Source of the DNA: Streptomyces hawaiiensis
Lineage (GTDB): Bacteria; Actinomycetota; Actinomycetes; Streptomycetales; Streptomycetaceae
Length of the DNA stretch: 64,000 bases
NCBI RefSeq assembly: GCF_004803895.1
Contig: NZ_CP021978.1
Span: 6,200,001-6,264,000 of the forward strand
Reading direction: 5' to 3'
In this document: one piece after another, positions 47,591 to 56,965 of the stretch
How positions within the stretch are numbered: position 1 is the first letter of the stretch
Layout: each line of letters opens with the position of its first letter
The notes under the pieces: model-generated
Database searches by the model: none
Told to the model about the DNA's origin: nothing
What the model saw: the letters and a program-made list of their open reading frames with translations, nothing else
Translations under genes and position numbers: made by a program

Positions 47591-47899
47591 ATGAGCGCCG
47601 AGGACCTCGAGAAGTACGAGACCGAGATGGAGCTGAAGCTCTACCGGGAGTACCGCGATGTCGTCGGTCTGTTCAAATACGTGATCGAGACCGAGCGGCG
47701 CTTCTACCTGACCAATGACTACGAGATGCAGGTGCACTCGGTCCAGGGTGAGGTGTTTTTCGAGGTGTCCATGGCGGATGCCTGGGTGTGGGACATGTAT
47801 CGGCCGGCACGGTTCGTGAAGCAGGTCCGGGTCCTCACGTTCAAGGACGTGAACATCGAGGAGCTGAACAAGAGCGACCTGGAGCTGCCGAGCGGGTGA
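47591..47899 (+). CDS. DUF2469 family protein
   Basis: 102-aa conserved actinobacterial protein: MSAEDLEKYETEMELKLYREYRDVVGLF and YVIETERRFYLTNDYEMQVHS, then FFEVSMADAWVWDMYRPARFVKQVRV. Highly conserved, cytoplasmic, function unknown. It habitually sits between the signal peptidase cluster and yraN in actinobacteria, as here. Ribosome site AAGGGGAA precedes ATG 47591. Confidence 0.93.
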   Translation: MSAEDLEKYETEMELKLYREYRDVVGLFKYVIETERRFYLTNDYEMQVHSVQGEVFFEVSMADAWVWDMYRPARFVKQVRVLTFKDVNIEELNKSDLELPSG

Positions 47900-48014
47900 C
47901 GCCCGCTCGATCACCCGGGAGGGTGACGAGGTTGTCCACAGTCGCTGAGCTGTCCACCAAGATCCACTTCACGGTGGTGGGTGCGTGATCGTTGGCGCCG
48001 GAGGTGGTGCCGAC

Positions 48015-48386
48015 ATGACCGCACATCTGGCACGCAGTGCCATGGGTAAGTACGGGGAGAGCCTGGCCGCACGCCGGCTGGCCGAGGCCGGTCTGACGGT
48101 CCTGGAGCGCAACTGGCGCTCCGGCTGGACCGGCGAGATCGACATCGTGGCCAGGGACGGGGACGTCCTGGTCGTCTGCGAGGTGAAGACCCGCAGGGAG
48201 GGTCCCTTCGAGCATCCGATGGCGGCCGTGACCCCGCAGAAGGCGGAGCGGCTGCGGGATCTCGCCGAGCGGTGGATCCAGGCACACGGAGGCGCACCGC
48301 CCGGAGGGGTCCGCATCGACGTGGTCGGGGTGCTGCTGCCGGCCCGCGGCGCCGCCGTGGTCGAGCATGTGCGGGGGGTGGTCTGA
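48015..48386 (+). CDS. YraN-family endonuclease-like protein
   Basis: UPF0102/YraN family, an endonuclease-fold protein of unknown role often found with comM and dpr[26 protein letters not shown], then [22 protein letters not shown] contains the PD-(D/E)xK core (E in GEID, ExK in EVK). 123 aa from ATG 48015, chosen because GGAGGTGG lies about 8 bases upstream; GTG 47985 is an alternative. The comM fragment follows immediately. Confidence 0.9.
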   Translation: MTAHLARSAMGKYGESLAARRLAEAGLTVLERNWRSGWTGEIDIVARDGDVLVVCEVKTRREGPFEHPMAAVTPQKAERLRDLAERWIQAHGGAPPGGVRIDVVGVLLPARGAAVVEHVRGVV

Positions 48387-49214
48387 ATGGCATTCGCCCG
48401 TACGTGTTCGGTGGCGCTGGTGGGCGTCGAGGGCGTGGTCGTCGAGGTGCAGGCCGACCTCGAACCCGGCGTCGCGGCGTTCACGCTGGTGGGGCTGCCC
48501 GACAAGAGCCTCACGGAGAGCCGGGACCGGGTGCGCGCCGCGGTCGTCAACTCGGGCGCGGCCTGGCCCCAGAAGAAGCTCACGGTCGGCCTGAGTCCGG
48601 CCTCGGTACCGAAGTCCGGCAGCGGCTTCGACCTGGCCGTCGCCGCGGCCGTGCTGGGCGCGGCGGAGCGCGTCGACCCGCGGGTGCTCGCCGACATCGT
48701 GATGATCGGCGAACTCGGGCTGGACGGGCGGGTGCGGCCGGTGCGAGGGGTGCTGCCGGCGGTGCTGGCGGCGGCCGACGCGGGCTATGAGCAGGTGGTG
48801 GTGCCGGAGTGCGCCGCCGCCGAGGCGTCCCTCGTGCCCGGCGTGTCGGTGCTGGGCGTCCGCAGCCTGCGGCAGTTGATCGCCATTCTGGCCGACGAAC
48901 CGGTGCCCGACGAGGAGCCGGACGAGCAGGGCCGCCCGGACCCCTTGCTGGCCGGGCTGCGCATGCCCGGGACCGGCGCGGCCACGGGCATGCACAGCGT
49001 CGGCGCGGCCCAGCACGACCACGGCCATGACCTGGCGGACGTCGTCGGGCAGACCTCGGCGCGCACGGCCGTGGAGGTGGCCGCAGCGGGTATTGGTAAC
49101 CCCAGCTATCGGAACCTGAGGAATAGCTTGGCTGCCTGGCTGGAGGTCGGCCCAGCGCGCGGGCCAAAGAGCATTATGGGCAAACCCGGATGTATGGGCT
49201 GGTCGAGCTGCTGA
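48387..49214 (+). pseudogene. comM: comM (YifB/Mg-chelatase-like ATPase), 5' fragment interrupted by island
   Basis: ComM family proteins are about 500-540 aa with an N-terminal domain then an AAA+ Mg-chelatase ATPase domain. Here the N-terminal part is intact (MAFARTCSVALVGVEGVVVEV, GLSPASVPKSGSGFDLAVA, IGELGLDGRVRPVRGVLP), and homology continues to TARTAVEVAAAG at about residue 235. Beyond 49091 the sequence no longer resembles ComM: the expected Walker A region is replaced by IGNPSYRNLRNSLAAW and a short tail ending at 49214. The ATPase half is missing, so ComM is inactivated here unless the rest lies at the far end of the island. Confidence 0.9.
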
Positions 49215-49417
49215 GCATAAATCTCAACCGTACGGACGCCCCGTTGGGCATGAGGACCTTGACTCGGTGCGCAGGAGCGAGGGATCGGAGCGCTGCTTCA
49301 CCGAACCGAGGCTGTGCACAGTGCCCCATGAGCGCCTTGTTGGCAGTTCCTACCCGTCACGCTGCTCACCCATGGGACGATTCTCCTTGAACATTGGCTA
49401 TCTGTTCGGGGGCTTCA
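49092..49417. other. Left-end noncoding segment of island
   Basis: About 325 bp from the comM junction to the methylase start. It should contain the methylase promoter and any left attachment half-site. I see no convincing gene and no clear inverted-repeat terminus. Confidence 0.5.
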
Positions 49418-52400
49418 GTGAACGACGGCGTGCAGCATCTAACTGGTTTGGTCTGGTCCGTCGCTGACCTTTTGCGCGGCGACTATAAACAATCCGATTA
49501 CGGGAAGGTTATCCTGCCGTTTACTGTGTTGCGCCGACTGGAGTGCGTACTAGAGCCAACGCGCGACAAAGTTGCGGATCTCTCTGACCAGTATGAGGAC
49601 AGCGAGATCGTCCCGAAGGGTCTCCTGCAGCGTGCCTCTGGACACGTCTTCTACAACACGAGTCACCTGACGCTGAGGGGAATCGCCTCGGATCCGGAGA
49701 ACACGGCGAAAAATCTTCAACTCTACGTCAGGGCATTCTCGGACGAAGCTCGCGGGATTCTGGATCGCTTTGATTTCGACGGGCAGACTCGGCGGCTGGA
49801 CGGCGCTGGACTGCTCCAACATGTGACCGGTAAATTTGCCGATCTCGATTTGCGCCCTGATGTTGTACCCGATCACAGAATGAGCATCGTATTCGAGGAG
49901 CTCATTCGCCGGTTCGCGGAGCACTCCAATGAGACGGCCGGTGAGCATTTTACCCCGCGTGATGCCATCAGGCTGACAGTAAATCTTTTGGTTTCTCCGG
50001 ATAGCGATATCGTCACCGCTCCAGGCGCTGTCCGCACTGTCATGGACCCGGCGTGTGGCACGGGCGGAATGCTTAGCGCTGTCGAGGATCACATTAAGGA
50101 GCTGAATCCAGATGCGACCGTCGACGCGTACGGGCAGGAGCTTAACCCAGAGTCGTGGGCTATCTGCCAGTCGGATTTCTTGATCAAGGGAAAGAGCCCA
50201 GGCAATATTGCGTTCGGTGATTCCCTTACCGATGATGGGCATGCGCAGCGAAAGTTCGACTACCTCCTTGCTAATCCCCCATACGGCATTGAATGGAAAA
50301 AAGCAAAAGAAGAGGTCGAGCGCGAGCACCAGCACCTCGGGGCGTCCGGCCGCTTCGGCGCCGGACTGCCGCGTATCAACGACGGCTCGCTTCTATTTCT
50401 TCAGCACATGATCTCCAAAATGAAGCCGGTAGACGTGAACGGGGAGGGAGGTTCCCGCGTCGCGATCATTTTTAACGGATCACCCCTGTCAAATGGTGCG
50501 GCCGGATCGGGCGAATCGGAAATCCGGCGATGGATACTGGAAAATGACTGGCTGGAAGGAATCGTCGCCCTTCCGGAACAGTTGTTCTACAACACTGGCG
50601 TTTTTACATACCTCTGGATTATCACGAATCGCAAGACATCTGACCGTAAGGGCCGAGTGGTCTTGCTGGATGCGCGTGACGAGTGGCAGAAGATGCGCAA
50701 GTCCATGGGGGATAAGCGTCGGGAAGTAGGCAACGAGCACGTCCGTGCGATCACTGAGCTATACGAACAGGCGCTGGAGGTTGCGCAAGACCCCAAGAGC
50801 CCACGTCATGCCAAGGTGAAGGTCCTCCACAACGAGTACTTCGGGTACCAGCAGGTCACGGTGGAGCAGCCATTGAAGCTCCGCTTTGAGGCCAACGACG
50901 AAACGCTGACAGCGTTGGCAGCGGCGAAGCCGGTACAGAGGCTTGAAAAGAGTGAGCAGTTCGTGGCGGCCGTGAGGACACTGCGGGGCTCATCCTGGGA
51001 CACTCAGCCGCAGGCGCTGACGGCGATGAAGAGGGTCGTGGCGGTGGCTGGCCTGAGTTGGCCCACAGGAGGACCGTTCGCCAAAGCAGTGCGTGACGCG
51101 ATTGGTGTACGGGACCCAAGAGGCGAAATCCAGCGAGTGAGAGGGGTGGTAGAGGCAGACGCGAAGTTGCGTGAGTACAAAAGGATTCCCCTGGGCGCGG
51201 ATGTCGATGACTACCTCGCGCACGAGATCAAACCGAAAATCCCGGACGCATGGATCGACCCGGCCAAGACCAAGACGGGCTATCAGATCAGACCGGAACT
51301 GTTTTTCGTGGCCCGCCTCAAGGCTACCTTTGAACCGCTCGAAGAGTTCTGTCGCCTTGTGACTGAGAGAGTCGGACCCCAAAACAGCGAAACCGAGGAG
51401 TCGCCCGAGGACGCAAACTCCTACTTGAAGGAGAAGCTGCGCTATCTGCGAGCTCAAGATCTTCACGTGGTTGATTCTGCTCTGGAGATTCCTTCTCCGC
51501 CTGAAGGAATAACTGCGCTGACGCCGTGCGCCGGCGGTGACATCGTGGGGCGGTCGGGAAGCTGGCGTCTTCTACCTCAGCTATTCGGCCAAGCTGTCAC
51601 ATCCCTGATCGTCCTTCGCCCTCAGGATCCAGGGACCGGTAGAGCCCTCTGCGAGTGGCTGAATTCCCCAGCAGCTACGAAGCAGTTGCCCGCAGGATCT
51701 GACCTGATGATGCTGCCGGTTCCTGTCGACGTTGTCCGGGCCGAGGAATTTGACGATCTCCTCGAGAATGTGCAGTCCGCCCGACACAGGCTCCGGGCCG
51801 CGACATCTGATCTGCTGCCGAACGTATTCTCAGGAGCAGACTCAAATATTCAAGAGCTACGCAGGACCATACAGGCGGCTGATGCTGAGGCGCTATTGAT
51901 TGGTGGACTGACGCAGGCACTCGAAGATCCAGTATCGCGGGCAGAATGGAGCTACCCATTTCATGTGGCAGCACTGGCCCGAAGGTACCGAATCAGCAGT
52001 ATTGCGCCAAGTACCCATCCGGCGGAGCGAATGGATTCCCTGCTGAAGCTCGGGGAAGGTATCGCGCGAACACTCGGGATCATCGCCCTGGCAGAGTTGG
52101 CGCAGGCTGACAAGGAAGAGTTCCTCAAGACTTTGAGGCAGAAATTTCGATCCGGCGCCACCTTCGGCACATGGACGACGATTCTTGGCTGGCGGGCCGC
52201 ACCAGGGGCGATCCTAGATCCTGACGCCCGCGGGGATGCACACTTGCTGCTTAGAGGGATCAAGGAATTCAGAAATAGTGGGTCAGCCCATGCTCATGGC
52301 GTGCGTGAAATGCACGAGATCGGCGACGCTGCAGATGAACTTGAACACCTCGTCCTGCGGACCCTTAGATCGGTATCTTGGCTCGCCACTACGCATTGGG

Positions 52401-52708
52401 ATTGGGTCGAGCGGTGCGAGTACCTCGATACGGCCTCTTTCAACCTGGTAAAGCAGCGTCTCCGTGGGAGCCACCCGGCTTGGGAACCTCTTGAGGAGTC
52501 CAGTCAGCGCCCGTTGAGACCCAAGCGCATCTACATAGGGAATGGCCCTACAAAAGCGCCGCTCGACCTTTGGCCCCTGGCGTCCGTGGACGTATGCTCC
52601 GATTGCAAGACTCGCGAGCTATTTCTCGTTGATAAAGTAGAACAGGGCGTGCTGACGCTGAAGAGCCTGAGAGATCATCCCAAAGAAATTACATATCCAG
52701 ATCTCTAG
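49418..52708 (+). CDS. Type I-like adenine methylase fused to HEPN-like C-terminal region
   Basis: 1,096-aa protein. Residues about 1-470 form a HsdM-type N6-adenine methyltransferase: YGKVILPFTVLRRLECVL, FTPRDAIRLTVNLLV, DPACGTGGML (SAM motif I, 210-219), and NPPYG (catalytic motif IV, 286-290). The rest is not HsdM: a middle region without a recognised family, then about 870-1000 a helical segment with RNSGSAH (Arg952 to His958) resembling a HEPN active site. A tail follows with CSDC and LFLVDKVEQG. No hsdS or hsdR follows. GTG 49418 has GGGGG upstream; a TTG eight codons earlier is less likely. GC is low for Streptomyces, so it is probably transferred. Confidence 0.88.
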   Translation: MNDGVQHLTGLVWSVADLLRGDYKQSDYGKVILPFTVLRRLECVLEPTRDKVADLSDQYEDSEIVPKGLLQRASGHVFYNTSHLTLRGIASDPENTAKNLQLYVRAFSDEARGILDRFDFDGQTRRLDGAGLLQHVTGKFADLDLRPDVVPDHRMSIVFEELIRRFAEHSNETAGEHFTPRDAIRLTVNLLVSPDSDIVTAPGAVRTVMDPACGTGGMLSAVEDHIKELNPDATVDAYGQELNPESWAICQSDFLIKGKSPGNIAFGDSLTDDGHAQRKFDYLLANPPYGIEWKKAKEEVEREHQHLGASGRFGAGLPRINDGSLLFLQHMISKMKPVDVNGEGGSRVAIIFNGSPLSNGAAGSGESEIRRWILENDWLEGIVALPEQLFYNTGVFTYLWIITNRKTSDRKGRVVLLDARDEWQKMRKSMGDKRREVGNEHVRAITELYEQALEVAQDPKSPRHAKVKVLHNEYFGYQQVTVEQPLKLRFEANDETLTALAAAKPVQRLEKSEQFVAAVRTLRGSSWDTQPQALTAMKRVVAVAGLSWPTGGPFAKAVRDAIGVRDPRGEIQRVRGVVEADAKLREYKRIPLGADVDDYLAHEIKPKIPDAWIDPAKTKTGYQIRPELFFVARLKATFEPLEEFCRLVTERVGPQNSETEESPEDANSYLKEKLRYLRAQDLHVVDSALEIPSPPEGITALTPCAGGDIVGRSGSWRLLPQLFGQAVTSLIVLRPQDPGTGRALCEWLNSPAATKQLPAGSDLMMLPVPVDVVRAEEFDDLLENVQSARHRLRAATSDLLPNVFSGADSNIQELRRTIQAADAEALLIGGLTQALEDPVSRAEWSYPFHVAALARRYRISSIAPSTHPAERMDSLLKLGEGIARTLGIIALAELAQADKEEFLKTLRQKFRSGATFGTWTTILGWRAAPGAILDPDARGDAHLLLRGIKEFRNSGSAHAHGVREMHEIGDAADELEHLVLRTLRSVSWLATTHWDWVERCEYLDTASFNLVKQRLRGSHPAWEPLEESSQRPLRPKRIYIGNGPTKAPLDLWPLASVDVCSDCKTRELFLVDKVEQGVLTLKSLRDHPKEITYPDL

Positions 52709-52895
52709 CCTCCGTCCTTCATGAAGTACGGCCTGAGGAAGGGATCGATCAGGGTAGATCGCCACCATTTCCCGTGCTGTCGAGTACCGGGCTCAGCGCC
52801 GTCGCGCCAAGGCCACGCTGCCCGTCCCCGCAGGCCTCGCCACTGTCATTGGGGCAGGCATTGTGGCTTAGGGCTTGCGGGAATCAACGCGTTGG

Positions 52896-53028
52896 TTTGA
52901 TCTTGTTGCTGGTTGTGCTCCGGGCCTGGGCGACCGATGGGGTCGTCGCGGGCAGAATGACGATGCCCTTGCCTTCAGCAACCGCCTGTTCTTCAGGAGC
53001 GTGCGATGGCGGTGCGGCTGGTGGCGGC
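52896..53028 (+). repeat. Left arm of imperfect inverted repeat
   Basis: Matches the reverse complement of 53966-54112 with one internal 12-bp gap. A 44-bp perfect core spans 52924-52967 (starts GCCTGGGCGACCGATGGGG). The flanking words GATCTTGTTGC and GCAACCGCCTGTTCTTCAGGAGC also match. Neither arm encodes a recognisable protein now; one frame of the right arm ends in a stop after NKIKTTC. Confidence 0.75.
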
Positions 53029-53102
53029 GACCCCGCCGCGTATTGCCGTCGGGGGCCAGAGAGTTGGTGAGGTCGTCCAACACCTTGATGATCTGCAAGC
53101 CC

Positions 53103-53861
53103 TTAAGCTGAAGGCTGACCACCGAGGTAGTTCCACCAGGCCAATACCAGACTGCGAACGAAAGCCTCGCCCTCGGCCAGGTTCATCGTCCGTTTCGGAA
53201 GTCCAGCCCCGGTAGCCCTTGCATGACGCGCATCGCTGCCACTCACATCAGGTCGATTAGCTGATGCCGTAAACGCAGACAGATCACCACTGGACACCCA
53301 CTGCGTCGCCTTGAGTTGCTTATCGCCTCCCACGTTGCCACGCACAATTTCATAGACCTTGTAGAGATCAACCCAGGTTAGCGAAACGCTTGACCTGCCC
53401 AGGATTTCCAGAGTCTCGGCCACATCGACGTGGCTCGACGCCAACTGCATGTATGGCGGTCCTTCTGGCGGTGATGGGGGCGGGGGTTGAGATGGTGGCG
53501 ACTGTCCATCACCCACTGACAGAACTACGCCGTACGCCTTGGACCGAACCACAGCGGTGTCAGCCTGCACAATATGGTGACGCCGCCTGTTACCCGTGCC
53601 GTCATCCTCCACGAAGGTGCCGGGCAGACTGACGGGCCGAAAGCTGCTGTCCAGGACACGTGCCACCCCTGTCACTCGCTGGAGAAGGTGAGTAGCCGCC
53701 TCGAACAACCGCCCACCGTCGTTCATGAGGCCGACCAACTCAGCCGAGTTCAGGTAGTAGCCGTCCTCCTCCTTGCTAACCCTCGGGTCGCCCTCGCGGA
53801 AGAGTTCCACCAAGGCATCTAGATCGAAGGTATGGCCCTCTAGCTTTGCCTTTACCGCCAT
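53103..53861 (-). CDS. Conserved hypothetical protein between inverted repeats
   Basis: 252 aa. Features: TFDLDALVELFREGDPRV at the N-terminus, a Pro-rich linker (about 125-137, QPPPPSPPEGPP), a helical segment SVSLTWVDLYKVYEIVRGNVGG and FTASANRPDVSGSDARHARATG, then AEGEAFVRSLVLAWWNYL. ATG 53861 has AGGAGG seven bases upstream, a very good ribosome site. I have seen similar hypothetical proteins in actinobacterial accessory DNA but cannot name the function. It is bracketed by the inverted repeats at 52896 and 53966, suggesting it moved as a unit. Confidence 0.72.
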   Translation of the reverse strand: MAVKAKLEGHTFDLDALVELFREGDPRVSKEEDGYYLNSAELVGLMNDGGRLFEAATHLLQRVTGVARVLDSSFRPVSLPGTFVEDDGTGNRRRHHIVQADTAVVRSKAYGVVLSVGDGQSPPSQPPPPSPPEGPPYMQLASSHVDVAETLEILGRSSVSLTWVDLYKVYEIVRGNVGGDKQLKATQWVSSGDLSAFTASANRPDVSGSDARHARATGAGLPKRTMNLAEGEAFVRSLVLAWWNYLGGQPSA

Positions 53862-53965
53862 GCCGCCTCCTCTCACAATCTATTTTGCGCTGACCAGCCA
53901 TGGCTTTCACGCTGGTCAGGCAGGCCGCATCGCCCTGGCCGCCGAACTCCTAGCCGTACCGTTCG

Positions 53966-54112
53966 CCACCAGCTGTACCGCCATCGCATGCTCCTGAAGA
54001 ACAGGCGGTTGCTCAAGGCACACGGCATCGTCATTCTGCCCGCGACGACCCCATCGGTCGCCCAGGCTCGGGTCCACGCCCAAACGAGCACACCCGGCAA
54101 CAAGATCAAGAC
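53966..54112 (-). repeat. Right arm of imperfect inverted repeat
   Basis: Inverted relative to 52896-53028; contains the same 44-bp core and an extra ~12 bp near the outer end. A direct word GATCTGCAAGCCCTTA also occurs close to both arms (53087 and 54123), so the two arms share a short common border. Confidence 0.75.
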
Positions 54113-54170
54113 GACATGTTAATGATCTGCAAGCCCTTAGACCTACTCGTGCTCCAGCCGTCGCGCTTGC

Positions 54171-55403
54171 TCACCGATCTTCTTCCGGGGCTTCGGTACG
54201 CGATTCGATGCCCGCCGTGACGATTTCCCCGCGGTTGCTCAGGGAGAGGCCGCAGAAGGGACAGGAGAAGGACTCGACCGTTCCGACGTCGACAACCCCG
54301 CCAGGGTGGATACACGACTGCGCCCACTCATCGCAGCGGCAGGGTACGGGGCTGAGGTCCCCGTACACGTTGCCGGCGTAACCGCAGGCCGGGCACTCAC
54401 GCCACCACACGTGGTCACCGCTTGCCCGACTGCCTATCAGGCAGCCTCTTTGGTCGAGATAGATCAGCATGTCAACTAGGGGCATATCGCGGTGGCGACC
54501 CTGCACGTCGACGAGTCCAGCGATGACACCTGAAGCGATCATGACCTTGACCGTTACAGCAGTATGGAACCGCTGCATGACGCCAGGGTCCTCGTGGGAG
54601 GACAGCGATGCAGGGAGCGGGAGCACTCCGTACTCTACGAGCAGCCTCTCGGCGGCTTGCCCGGCTTGGGATCCCTCGATCCGTAGTGCAGTGACCAGTG
54701 CAGCGTCCAGCGCAGTGCGGGTGACATCCCCTTCGAGCTCTCTGGACATTGTGGCCTCGTCCCAGGAGGCGGCTTCAATGCCTGTGCTGAGGGCTACCGA
54801 GACACCTGAGCGGGCACGCTCGCGCGCGGCGAGTGCAAGTTGTTGGGCCAAGGGTTCCAGAAGAGGCCGTTCGGCCGGCCCTGCGGGGGCGGGCACGGAG
54901 GCAACCTGGCTTAGATCTGCGAAGACGCTCGTGTATTCGCCCCAGAAGTCAGCTGGGTCCAGGCCTAGCTCGGCGCGGACAGACTCGACGACCTGGACAC
55001 CCGTTTCGATGACCTTCCTGACGGCCATGTCATCGAGGTAGGCAGAGTGCGCAACGCCGTTGCGGGAGTCAGCGAATGGCCGAAAAGTCCGTTCATTCAC
55101 CGGCATACGGCCGCGCATGAAGACGGCTGCAGTCTTGAAGGCTTCGAGTATGCCGATGGTCCTTGCCTCAGAGAGAGGCTTGACGCCGTTCGCATCCCCG
55201 TGGCCAAGAGAGTGAAAACGGAAGGACTGGTCACCCTTCTCAGCGATCAACAAGGGGTTGTGACGGCACAGCAAGGCCTTGAGGATGTGCTCGCATCCGA
55301 CACCAGCGTGTAGGACAGCGAAAGCGTGGTTCCCTTGGCGCCACGAGTCCAGGGACGCGCGCAGGAACCGGCTCGCCATCTCGGTGAAAGTCTTCTCGTT
55401 CAA
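54171..55403 (-). CDS. HEPN-like protein with C-terminal zinc ribbons
   Basis: 410 aa. N-terminal helical domain with AVLHAGVGCEHILKALL and SRNGVAHSAY, giving Arg114-x4-His119, the HEPN ribonuclease pattern. The middle (about 190-300) is unfamiliar. The C-terminus has CPACG, CRC, and CPFCG cysteine pairs, at least two zinc-ribbon-like sites. HEPN proteins in defence islands are often toxins or RNases; function here is inference. I use a TTG start at 55403 because GAGGGGG lies just upstream; the frame is open further. It is 230 bp downstream of the PIN gene's stop on the same strand. Confidence 0.72.
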   Translation of the reverse strand: MNEKTFTEMASRFLRASLDSWRQGNHAFAVLHAGVGCEHILKALLCRHNPLLIAEKGDQSFRFHSLGHGDANGVKPLSEARTIGILEAFKTAAVFMRGRMPVNERTFRPFADSRNGVAHSAYLDDMAVRKVIETGVQVVESVRAELGLDPADFWGEYTSVFADLSQVASVPAPAGPAERPLLEPLAQQLALAARERARSGVSVALSTGIEAASWDEATMSRELEGDVTRTALDAALVTALRIEGSQAGQAAERLLVEYGVLPLPASLSSHEDPGVMQRFHTAVTVKVMIASGVIAGLVDVQGRHRDMPLVDMLIYLDQRGCLIGSRASGDHVWWRECPACGYAGNVYGDLSPVPCRCDEWAQSCIHPGGVVDVGTVESFSCPFCGLSLSNRGEIVTAGIESRTEAPEEDR

Positions 55404-55680
55404 GTTTCCCCTCCCCCTCAACTCGATCTTGACTCAGTGGTCGCACCCTCGTCCAGCACGGGTCCTGTTGGGCCTCCGGGGGGGCATCCCAAGTCGAGGG
55501 TCAGCGTCGTGAACATTGCGTGGGCTTACACCTCGTCGGCACGTCGTCCGTGAAGTCGCCGGCCGCGCGCAGGGGCCAGGTCGGCGGACGGGTCAGCCAC
55601 AGGGCGCAGCGGTACGGGCGCAGCATCGGAGGCGGCGGTGGCGGGGGATCCGGCCGGGACCGGAGCTGACCAGTTCGCGT

Positions 55681-56895
55681 CTACGCATCGTCTTCTTCGT
55701 CCGCCAGTACGGCCTTCAGCCGCCGCTCCAGGGCACTCTGTCGAGCCTGCTTCACCAGCGCCCCTTCGTAGGCCCGAGGAAGTCCGCGCGGCGCAAGCTT
55801 CTTGATCGCTGGAGCGAGCATCAGAATGACGTCGGCTAGCGGGGCGAGCGAAATGACTGCTTGGTTGAGCCCGAGGGACATGAACTCCTCGGAGGAAAGT
55901 GGGAGGGGCAGGTCGTAGCGGAGGATCGTCAAGCGGGGGTTGGCGGCGTCCGGGGTGAACAGGACAGACGTGGTCCAGGACGAGCCTGCGGAACCGGCAC
56001 TGAAATCGCCGTCGCCGAAGTAGGCGATGCCAGAGATACGCCACCGGACGACGGCCGTGTACCACTCGTGCTCGCCGATCCGGTACGCCCGGAGCTTGTC
56101 CACGGAGCGGAGCGACGCCCTGACCGCGACCCAGCCCGCAGCGGACATAACTGCCGTCTCCTGCCCGACCTCGCGGCCAAGCGTCGTGCACGGGAAGGTC
56201 TCACTCAAGGCGCCGAGGCGCTTCTCTGCCGCCTCCCCCATGCTGATGAGCACCGTTCGTGAGCCGAGGATCTCGGCCGCGAGAACCTCGTCTGTCTCTG
56301 TGCGCTTCGTAAACCGTTCGATCACCTCGTCGAGCTTCGTGAAGTGAATGAACCGGTCGCCGAGGTCAGCGACATCCTGGTCCATCGGCGGGGGATACCC
56401 GCTGCCCTTCCCGAAGTCCGTGGTGTTGCCGCTGACGAAGCAGACGGTCTCCTCGCGGTGCTCGCGGGCGTACTCGATCGCCGAGAGCCAGATGACGGCG
56501 TCCCTCGTCCCGGTCTTGTTCCTTCCCTGCTTCTTACAGGGCGGGAGAGCGTTCGCTTCGCGGAAAAAGGCCGCTTGCATGGCCGCTGGGCTCGGCGGAA
56601 GTGTCTCTACGAGAGTCCCGAACGCCGCAGTCCAGTGCTTCCGGACGCGTTCGACGTCGGGCTTCTCAACCTGATACCTCGGTTTCCACGGCGTGTGGCG
56701 CGCGTAGTTGGCCAGCGCCGCGGCTGCCGCGTCGTGGCCTTCTTGGTGGCTGAGGACCCGTTGTGCGAGGAGTTCCTCCGCCACCATCCAAGGAATGGCG
56801 ACGCGTTCGCCGACGGCGCGCAGCGCCCGCAGCAGGTCGGCGCTGCTGTCGTCCAGGCTGAGACCCCGGACGATGCACGCATCGAGAATGATCAC
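55681..56895 (-). CDS. PIN-domain nuclease-like protein
   Basis: 404 aa from GTG 56895 (GAGG upstream); a GTG 12 codons earlier would add IQISDQIEAQS. The PIN fold's acidic quartet is visible: MIILDACIVRG (Asp5), WMVAEELL (Glu40/41), TRDAVIWLSAIEYA (Asp132) and SGNTTDFG (Asp160), with a 1,000-type PIN_8/DUF4935-like layout. The C-terminal 200 residues are a separate domain without a known name. PIN enzymes cut RNA or DNA; this may be a defence effector. Preceded on the same strand by an HxlR regulator. Confidence 0.83.
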   Translation of the reverse strand: MIILDACIVRGLSLDDSSADLLRALRAVGERVAIPWMVAEELLAQRVLSHQEGHDAAAAALANYARHTPWKPRYQVEKPDVERVRKHWTAAFGTLVETLPPSPAAMQAAFFREANALPPCKKQGRNKTGTRDAVIWLSAIEYAREHREETVCFVSGNTTDFGKGSGYPPPMDQDVADLGDRFIHFTKLDEVIERFTKRTETDEVLAAEILGSRTVLISMGEAAEKRLGALSETFPCTTLGREVGQETAVMSAAGWVAVRASLRSVDKLRAYRIGEHEWYTAVVRWRISGIAYFGDGDFSAGSAGSSWTTSVLFTPDAANPRLTILRYDLPLPLSSEEFMSLGLNQAVISLAPLADVILMLAPAIKKLAPRGLPRAYEGALVKQARQSALERRLKAVLADEEDDA

Positions 56896-56965
56896 GCTCT
56901 GAGCCTCTATCTGATCTGAGATTTGGATCACAGAGTCTCAGGTATTGCCCCTCGGCGCACCGGAC

